Positions 1 through 4,419 of a DNA stretch of 7,325 nucleotides are shown here, one piece after another (position 1 is the stretch's first letter; every line of letters begins with the position of its first letter). The notes beneath the pieces are model-generated. The model was given only the letters and a program-made list of their open reading frames with translations. It was not told the origin of the DNA and searched no databases. Where the stretch lies: NCBI GenBank assembly GCA_945877885.1, contig CAMCSI010000066.1, positions 1 through 7,325 on the forward strand, written 5' to 3'. The DNA is from Chlamydia trachomatis. Lineage in GTDB: Bacteria > Chlamydiota > Chlamydiia > Chlamydiales > 2-12-FULL-49-11. A program made the position numbers and the translations under genes.

Positions 1-23
1 AGCTAAGCCGGAATAGAAAGGTT

Positions 24-45
24 ATATTCTAACAAAAGAGAATAT
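24..45. repeat. Short inverted repeat (7-base arms)
   Basis: The arms ATATTCT (24-30) and AGAATAT (39-45) are perfect reverse complements around an 8-base loop. The pairing is all A/T except one G-C, and there is no adjoining T-run, so it is a poor terminator. The sequence fact is certain; the function is unknown. Confidence 0.5.
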
Positions 46-140
46 TGCGTACAATAAAAAAATGCAAAAGATTCTGTCAGGCATAGAAAAACTCAAGATC
101 AGACTCGCTTGCAAGGGTATTTAAACCCAAAATTACCTAC

Positions 141-155
141 TTACACTGGGTGTAA
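141..155. repeat. Short inverted repeat TTACAC-TGG-GTGTAA
   Basis: These are perfect 6-base arms around a 3-base centre. The spacing resembles an operator-like dyad as much as a hairpin. On the minus strand it begins 22 bases after the stop of the small reading frame at 178-276, but no T-run follows, so a terminator role is weak. Confidence 0.45.
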
Positions 156-177
156 AATAGCAAGTTTATTACGAAAA

Positions 178-276
178 TCACTTCATTTTTGATCTTTCAG
201 CTATATTGCCCTCAAGGCCTTTGATAAAGAGCTTCTCTTTAAATAGAGAGATTTTCCTTTGGACAAAAAAACTCAT
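178..276 (-). CDS. Possible 32-residue basic peptide (doubtful)
   Basis: A minus-strand frame runs from ATG at 276-274 to TGA at 180-178 and encodes a 32-residue Lys/Arg-rich peptide starting MSFFVQRK. In its favour, AGGGA at 287-283 sits six bases before this ATG, which is good Shine-Dalgarno spacing. The frame stays open upstream to a stop at 330-328, with a second ATG at 294-292 that would give 38 residues. I recognise no family. Against it, the opposite strand is also open over 161-337, the peptide has no visible domain, and two hairpins (225-241, 261-285) lie inside it. A remnant of a longer gene or part of a repeated element is equally likely. Confidence 0.22.
   Translation of the reverse strand: MSFFVQRKISLFKEKLFIKGLEGNIAERSKMK
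225..241. repeat. Tight hairpin, 7-base arms, CTT loop
   Basis: TAAAGAG (225-231) and CTCTTTA (235-241) are perfect reverse complements around the 3-base loop CTT. It lies within the doubtful small reading frame of the opposite strand. The role is unknown; it adds to the run of palindromes in this segment. Confidence 0.5.
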
Positions 277-285
277 TTTTTGTCC
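261..285. repeat. Perfect 10-base inverted repeat, ACTCA loop
   Basis: GGACAAAAAA (261-270) and TTTTTTGTCC (276-285) are perfect reverse complements around ACTCA. The stem has a G/C-containing outer end and an A:T inner stem, so transcripts of either strand could fold into a hairpin. No T-run follows on either strand outside the arms, so a classical intrinsic terminator is not well supported. On the minus strand the arm overlaps the presumed ribosome binding site and start codon of the small frame, which a folded hairpin could occlude. Confidence 0.55.
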
Positions 286-332
286 CTGTGTCATTCCATC
301 CGGGCTGGGCGATTTATCAATGCAAATTCACA

Positions 333-397
333 TATAGTTAGTTGACTCTAAAGCGATCCCTTAGAAAAACATATTAAATCTAAGTCAAATAACTATA
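333..397. repeat. Long interrupted inverted repeat (15-base arms)
   Basis: The arm TATAGTTAGTTGACT (333-347) matches the reverse complement of AGTCAAATAACTATA (383-397) at 14 of 15 positions. The interval is 35 bases, and inside it CTAA (348-351) and TTAG (361-364) can also pair. A 14/15 match this close is unlikely to be chance even in AT-rich DNA. It could be a structured RNA element, an operator or a miniature palindromic element; there are no obvious flanking target duplications. TTGACT within the left arm looks like a -35 box, but I found no -10 at proper spacing. Confidence 0.6.
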
Positions 398-420
398 GCA
401 AATCTAATTAAAAGGATCCA

Positions 421-434
421 CCATTTTTCAATGG
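421..434. repeat. Short inverted repeat CCATT-TTTC-AATGG
   Basis: These are perfect 5-base arms around a 4-base loop, 70 bases before the peptidase start codon. It could be a small hairpin or operator ahead of that gene. It is too short to interpret further. Confidence 0.35.
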
Positions 435-492
435 TTTATAAATTAACCACTTACATTAAATTTAATAGACTATGCTATCTTTAAATAAAAAA

Positions 493-497
493 AAGGA
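493..497 (+). promoter_or_regulatory. Ribosome binding site of the S53 peptidase gene
   Basis: AAGGA sits six bases before the ATG at 504, within an A-run. An in-frame TAA at 486-488 excludes any upstream start, so this site and ATG fix the start of the protein. Confidence 0.7.
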
Positions 498-503
498 AAC
501 AGT

Positions 504-2069
504 ATGAAAAATCCAAATCAAGATGCAGCAAATACATTTTATACCTTTAAAACAATTGCAAGTTACATGAATTGTTTTGATCCAAATGATACAACTCAAT
601 TAGCTTCATTTCAATCTGAAAGTAAAATTAAAATTATTATAGCAATTCCAGGATTTGCCACATGTAACAAATCAACTCTTGATGCCTTTTTCAAAAAACC
701 TAGTGCCGAATTAATGAACTACTATAGTAATCAAATAAAAACTCTTGGTGATCTTGATTTTGACCCAACAGACACTGCTCTTGGAAACTATTCGATCGAA
801 AACAATATCATTTATCTTGATGATGTTACACCTTGCCTTGATTCAAATAATTCCAACCCTAGTTTAGAGGCTCCTTTAGACATTCAAACAAGTGCAATGA
901 TGGGAAGGGGATGTCCTGTGGAATGTTGGGCTAGTAAATATTCGTTGTTAGGTCTTTTCGCTCAGATACAATCAAGGGCCGCCTCAAAAGATCCTGATGA
1001 AAAATGGATTTTCTCAATTTCTTGGGGAACAATGAGCTTATGTTCACTTTTAAAAAGAGAAATGGAGGTTTTTAAGATTGATTTAGGTCAAGATTGTGAT
1101 AACATTAAACTTGGTGCGCCAAGTTCTTGCTCAAGCCCTTGTGCTCTTACAAATCAAGCTTATATCAATGCATGTGAAATGATCCTTGAGGATCTTACGA
1201 CAAACCATAATTGTATTTTCTTTGTCTCAAGCGGTGATACAGGCCCCACTTCTAGCACTGCTCAGGGTCAATTAATTAATTATGCCGTTGATTACCCAAC
1301 TTCATCAAAATACGTGATCTCTGCAGGTGGTATAAACTATGGAGAGGTTGCTCCATCTGGACAATCTACAGCTGTTACATCACTAGTTAAATCAATAAGT
1401 AAAGGTGCAATCGGTATTGCAACTCCACTTTCTGCCGATGAACGCACAAATTCGGTTCCTATTTCAACTGTAGGTGGAATAATTGAGCCGCTAGCAGTTA
1501 CTGGTGGCGGTTTTTCAGGATACAATAGTAATGATACAATAGATATTAAAGCAAGAGCTTCGCAGACCCCCTTCTTAAATGCTTATCAAACATCAACCAC
1601 TTTCCCCGAAGGCTATACAAATAGCATTCCATGGAATAGCTCTTCACCTCAAAGAGGAATTCCAGACATTTCTGCCTGTATGTCTAATGCGATAGTTGCA
1701 GGGTGGGCAACTAGTATGAAAGCTAGTACAAATCCCTCTAAACTATTAAATATGATTAAAAATAACAACTCTACGTCGGCAGATGCTTTTGCTTTGGCCA
1801 ATGGAGATGGAACAAGTTTATCCTCCCCACTACTTGCTGGATTTTTTGCCGTCCTTCTTAGTTATCAAGACTTGCCAGAAGGGGTTTCGCTTATTGACTT
1901 TTTATACGCACACCCAGATTGTTTTGATAAGCCACAAACAGTAGGAACAAGCACTTACTATGGAATCAATGGTTTTACCTCAACCACGGAATCTAAAACG
2001 TGGGATCCATGCGTTGGTTTAGGTACGCCAAATTTTCTAAAATTGTATAATGCTCTTAAGGCTAGTTAG
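504..2069 (+). CDS. S53 family (sedolisin-type) serine-carboxyl peptidase
   Basis: This is an endo- or tripeptidyl-peptidase of the sedolisin/kumamolisin clan, a subtilisin fold usually active at acid pH. The hallmarks occur in order. E122 and D126 (LEAPLDIQ) match the Glu-x-x-x-Asp pair. FSISWG is at 170-175. D245 (SSGDTG) is the oxyanion Asp. Further along come GGGFSGY 334-340 and RGIPDIS 384-390, and S438 lies in GDGTSLSSP. The C-terminal DPCVGLGTPNF (501-511) matches the segment after the calcium site. Two features differ from the family. No ~180-residue propeptide precedes the catalytic domain, which starts near residue 42. The catalytic spacings are also larger, 119 and 193 residues against about 86 and 117 in sedolisin. 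There is no signal peptide or membrane segment, so any export would need a non-Sec route such as type III secretion (inference). It has 14 cysteines, including two CxxxC pairs (137/141, 209/213). The family call is firm; activity and substrate are unknown. Confidence 0.9.
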   Translation: MKNPNQDAANTFYTFKTIASYMNCFDPNDTTQLASFQSESKIKIIIAIPGFATCNKSTLDAFFKKPSAELMNYYSNQIKTLGDLDFDPTDTALGNYSIENNIIYLDDVTPCLDSNNSNPSLEAPLDIQTSAMMGRGCPVECWASKYSLLGLFAQIQSRAASKDPDEKWIFSISWGTMSLCSLLKREMEVFKIDLGQDCDNIKLGAPSSCSSPCALTNQAYINACEMILEDLTTNHNCIFFVSSGDTGPTSSTAQGQLINYAVDYPTSSKYVISAGGINYGEVAPSGQSTAVTSLVKSISKGAIGIATPLSADERTNSVPISTVGGIIEPLAVTGGGFSGYNSNDTIDIKARASQTPFLNAYQTSTTFPEGYTNSIPWNSSSPQRGIPDISACMSNAIVAGWATSMKASTNPSKLLNMIKNNNSTSADAFALANGDGTSLSSPLLAGFFAVLLSYQDLPEGVSLIDFLYAHPDCFDKPQTVGTSTYYGINGFTSTTESKTWDPCVGLGTPNFLKLYNALKAS

Positions 2070-2200
2070 AAAGTGTTAAATGAGGCTTGACCTACAGCTT
2101 ACGAAAAAAGTAAATCTTTCTTCTTAATCTTGTTAAAGAAAATTATTAACTATTAAGAGCCTTTCTTTACAAAAAGGGCTTATGAGAGTATGCTTCTTTC
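2070..2200. other. Spacer between the peptidase gene and recD2
   Basis: These 131 bases separate two co-directional genes, so separate transcription is more likely than tight coupling. An imperfect hairpin at 2158-2180 pairs AGCC with GGCT and part of a T/A stem. It is followed by no T-run, so it may be a weak terminator or a leader structure before recD2. TTGTTA (2130-2135) and TATTAA (2151-2156) form a possible promoter pair, but the 15-base spacing is short and I do not trust it. Confidence 0.35.
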
Positions 2201-4369
2201 ATGGAAGAAACTCTTACAGGAACCATTGAGCATATTGTCTTTGCAAGCGAAGAAACCCACTTTACCGTGGCCTATCTTCGTGACACAAAAGATAAAAAAA
2301 CCTGTATCGTAGGAAAGCTTCCAAATGTCTCTTTAGGGGAAAATGTTACCTGCACAGGCTCTTGGAAGGATCATAAGGAGTATGGGGCGCAATTTACCAT
2401 CACCTCTTTTACCACCTCCTACCCTGCGGAAAAAGAAGGGATAGAACTTTTCCTTGCCTCAGGTTTTATCAAAGGGATTGGGAAAACTCATGCAAAAACC
2501 ATTGTGGATGCATTTGGAGACGACACCCTTACCATTTTAGAAACCTCCCCCCACCGCCTTCTTCAATTAAAAGGGATTGGAAAAAAGCGTGTTGATGAAA
2601 TTAGAAAAAGTTTTTTAGAGAAAAAGCACATCAAAGATGTGATGCTTTTTTTACGAGGACATAAGGTTTCAGAGGGGCTTGCTCATAAAATTTTTAAACA
2701 ATATGGCAATGAAACAATCACTATTCTTAAAGAAAACCCATACGCTGTAATTAGCGACTTAACCGGCGTTGGTTTTTTAACCGCCGATAAGCTCGCATCA
2801 AATCTTGGAATGGAAAAAAGTAGCCCCATGCGTATTGATGCAGCTGTAATTTACCATCTAGACAAGCTATCAGAAGAAGGGCATTGCTGCTACTTAGAAG
2901 ATGAATTCTTGGATAAAATCAAAGAGGCACTAGGGGTAGAAAAAACCCTTTGTCATCGCGCGGTGACAAGGCTTGAGGAGAGTAAAAAAATCAAAAGAGA
3001 GCTTATCCCCTCCCTTGATCAAGAGGTGCCATTTTTATGGCTTGCCAAACTGTTCTACGCAGAACTTGGCATCACCAAAGAGTTAGAGAGGATAAAAAAT
3101 GCAGATTGCAGCATCAGATCCGTTCAGGTGGATAAAGCCCTGGAGTGGGTAGAAGATCTTCACCACATAAAACTTGCTAAAGAGCAAAAATCTGCCATCT
3201 CCTTTGCCTTGGAAGATAAAATTCATATTATTACAGGGGGACCAGGAACCGGTAAAAGTACTATTACTAAAACCATTCTTTCCATCCATGAAAAACTATC
3301 GGATAAAATACTACTTGCCGCACCCACAGGACGTGCCGCAAAGCGTCTTTCTGAAATCACCCGAAAACATGCAAAAACCATTCACAGCTTGCTTGAAATT
3401 GACTTTACCACAAAGGGGTTTAAAAAAGGTCGTGATAATCCTTTAGATTGCGATTTAATCATTATTGACGAAGCAAGTATGATTGATACTTATCTGATGT
3501 TTTCCCTGTTAAAGGCAGTGCCCGATAAAGCAAGAATTATCTTAATTGGGGATGTGGATCAGCTTCCAAGTGTGGGCCCTGGCTCTGTATTAAAGGATAT
3601 GATAGAATCTGCTGTACTTCCCCTAACAAGGTTGTATCAAATTTTTCGTCAGGCAAAAAAATCTTTGATTACCAGAAATGCCCATGCTGTAAATAGTGGA
3701 ATGATGCCTTTGCTTGAAACTACCGCTGAAGATGATTTTTGGTATATTGAAAAAGATGATCCTGAAGAAATGATCGAAGAGATTTTATCGCTTATCCAGA
3801 TAACTCTACCAAAACAGTTTGGTTTTCATCCAAAAGAGGATATTCAAGTACTTTCTCCTATGCGCCGAGGTAAAGCTGGCATCGAATACCTTAATACCAT
3901 CCTTCAATCTAAGCTGAATAACTCTGATATCTCCCTTCAGCGCGGGGACACTATTTATAAAATTGGCGATAAGGTGATCCAACTGCGCAATAACTATCAA
4001 AAAATGGTGTTTAATGGGGATATTGGCTATATCGTAGATATCGATAAAAGTTCAAAAGAGATTCTTATAAACTTTGATTATAAAGAGGTGGAATACACCT
4101 TTGAGGAATTAAATGAAGTGACCTTAGCCTACGCTGTATCTATCCATAAATACCAAGGCTCAGAATCCCCTTGTATTATTCTTCCATTGCACACAAGTCA
4201 CTATGTTCTTTTGCAGAGAAATCTTCTGTATACCGCCATCACCCGAGCAAAAAAACTCCTAATCCTTGTCTCATCAAAAAAAGCAATTGCCCTTGCAGTG
4301 CATAACAACCTCACAAAAAAACGGCTTTCTGGCCTTAATCACTTTCTTACCGAAACATTGGGTGAGTAA
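2201..4369 (+). CDS. recD2: RecD2-type ATP-dependent DNA helicase (SF1B, 5'-3')
   Basis: This is a complete helicase of the RecD2 subfamily, which works without RecBC in DNA repair and replication-fork maintenance in the cytoplasm. Domains in order are an OB-like N-terminus (about 5-72) and helix-hairpin-helix elements (about 88-110, 118-138 and 181-203, with KGIGK and KGIGKK). Then come the Q motif around Q329, Walker A GGPGTGKST (346-354), motif Ia APTGRAAKRL (374-383) and motif II IIIDEASMID (420-429). Motif III is GDVDQLPSVGPG (450-461), with the arginine segment IFRQ (481-484), motif V AYAVSIHKYQGSE (643-655) and motif VI LLYTAITRAKK (675-685). Length and motifs are normal for RecD2. An in-frame TGA at 2183-2185 leaves the ATG at 2201 as the first ATG. 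No strong ribosome binding site precedes it; GAGAG at 2185-2189 is the nearest. The N-terminal style resembles chlamydial recD copies. It converges with the minus-strand gene downstream. Confidence 0.95.
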   Translation: MEETLTGTIEHIVFASEETHFTVAYLRDTKDKKTCIVGKLPNVSLGENVTCTGSWKDHKEYGAQFTITSFTTSYPAEKEGIELFLASGFIKGIGKTHAKTIVDAFGDDTLTILETSPHRLLQLKGIGKKRVDEIRKSFLEKKHIKDVMLFLRGHKVSEGLAHKIFKQYGNETITILKENPYAVISDLTGVGFLTADKLASNLGMEKSSPMRIDAAVIYHLDKLSEEGHCCYLEDEFLDKIKEALGVEKTLCHRAVTRLEESKKIKRELIPSLDQEVPFLWLAKLFYAELGITKELERIKNADCSIRSVQVDKALEWVEDLHHIKLAKEQKSAISFALEDKIHIITGGPGTGKSTITKTILSIHEKLSDKILLAAPTGRAAKRLSEITRKHAKTIHSLLEIDFTTKGFKKGRDNPLDCDLIIIDEASMIDTYLMFSLLKAVPDKARIILIGDVDQLPSVGPGSVLKDMIESAVLPLTRLYQIFRQAKKSLITRNAHAVNSGMMPLLETTAEDDFWYIEKDDPEEMIEEILSLIQITLPKQFGFHPKEDIQVLSPMRRGKAGIEYLNTILQSKLNNSDISLQRGDTIYKIGDKVIQLRNNYQKMVFNGDIGYIVDIDKSSKEILINFDYKEVEYTFEELNEVTLAYAVSIHKYQGSESPCIILPLHTSHYVLLQRNLLYTAITRAKKLLILVSSKKAIALAVHNNLTKKRLSGLNHFLTETLGE

Positions 4370-4376
4370 ATAAAAA

Positions 4377-4419
4377 AAATTATTTACAGAAATCTATAGT
4401 GTTTAAATGTAAATTATTT
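4377..4419. terminator. Possible shared terminator between convergent genes
   Basis: AAATTATTTACA (4377-4388) and TGTAAATTATTT (4408-4419) are reverse complements at 11 of 12 positions around a 19-base loop. The pair lies in the gap where recD2 and the minus-strand gene converge and overlaps the latter's stop codon. The stem is almost all A/T. An A-run at 4372-4379 would appear as U's at the end of the minus-strand transcript. Placement favours a bidirectional terminator, but stem stability argues against it. Confidence 0.35.

Larger units (their letters stand above)
1..503. other. Palindrome-rich region without a convincing gene
   Basis: This stretch lies upstream of the S53 peptidase gene and is broken by stops in all frames apart from short pieces. 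It holds an unusual density of short inverted repeats: 24-45, 141-155, 225-241, 261-285, 333-397 and 421-434. Each is listed separately or in the findings. Between 161 and 337 both strands stay open in one frame each, which could mean a decayed gene or a repeated element. I see no tRNA cloverleaf, rRNA sequence or transposase motif. The last ~100 bases are very AT-rich and must hold the promoter of the downstream gene, but no strong -35/-10 pair stands out. Confidence 0.6.

Noticed and set aside
62..124. 20-codon plus-strand frame starting ATG after an A-run
   Set aside because: It is very short and has no clear ribosome binding site or recognisable sequence; expected by chance.
443..476. Candidate promoter TTAACC ... 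TAGACT, or TATGCT as -10, before the peptidase gene
   Set aside because: Only about four of six bases match each consensus, in very AT-rich DNA where such matches are common; no single pair is better than its alternatives.
1337..1525. Minus-strand 62-codon frame
   Set aside because: It lies inside the S53 peptidase gene opposite its inserted segment, with no supporting signal.
2158..2180. Hairpin between the peptidase gene and recD2 as an intrinsic terminator
   Set aside because: The stem is interrupted and no T-run follows on the plus strand; kept only as a note in the spacer entry.
3083..3446. Short open frames on both strands inside the recD2 helicase core
   Set aside because: They overlap the Walker A to motif II coding region, whose motifs are intact, so they are shadow frames.
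3806..4000. Minus-strand 64-codon frame
   Set aside because: It lies inside recD2 with no ribosome binding site or domain; a shadow of the real gene.
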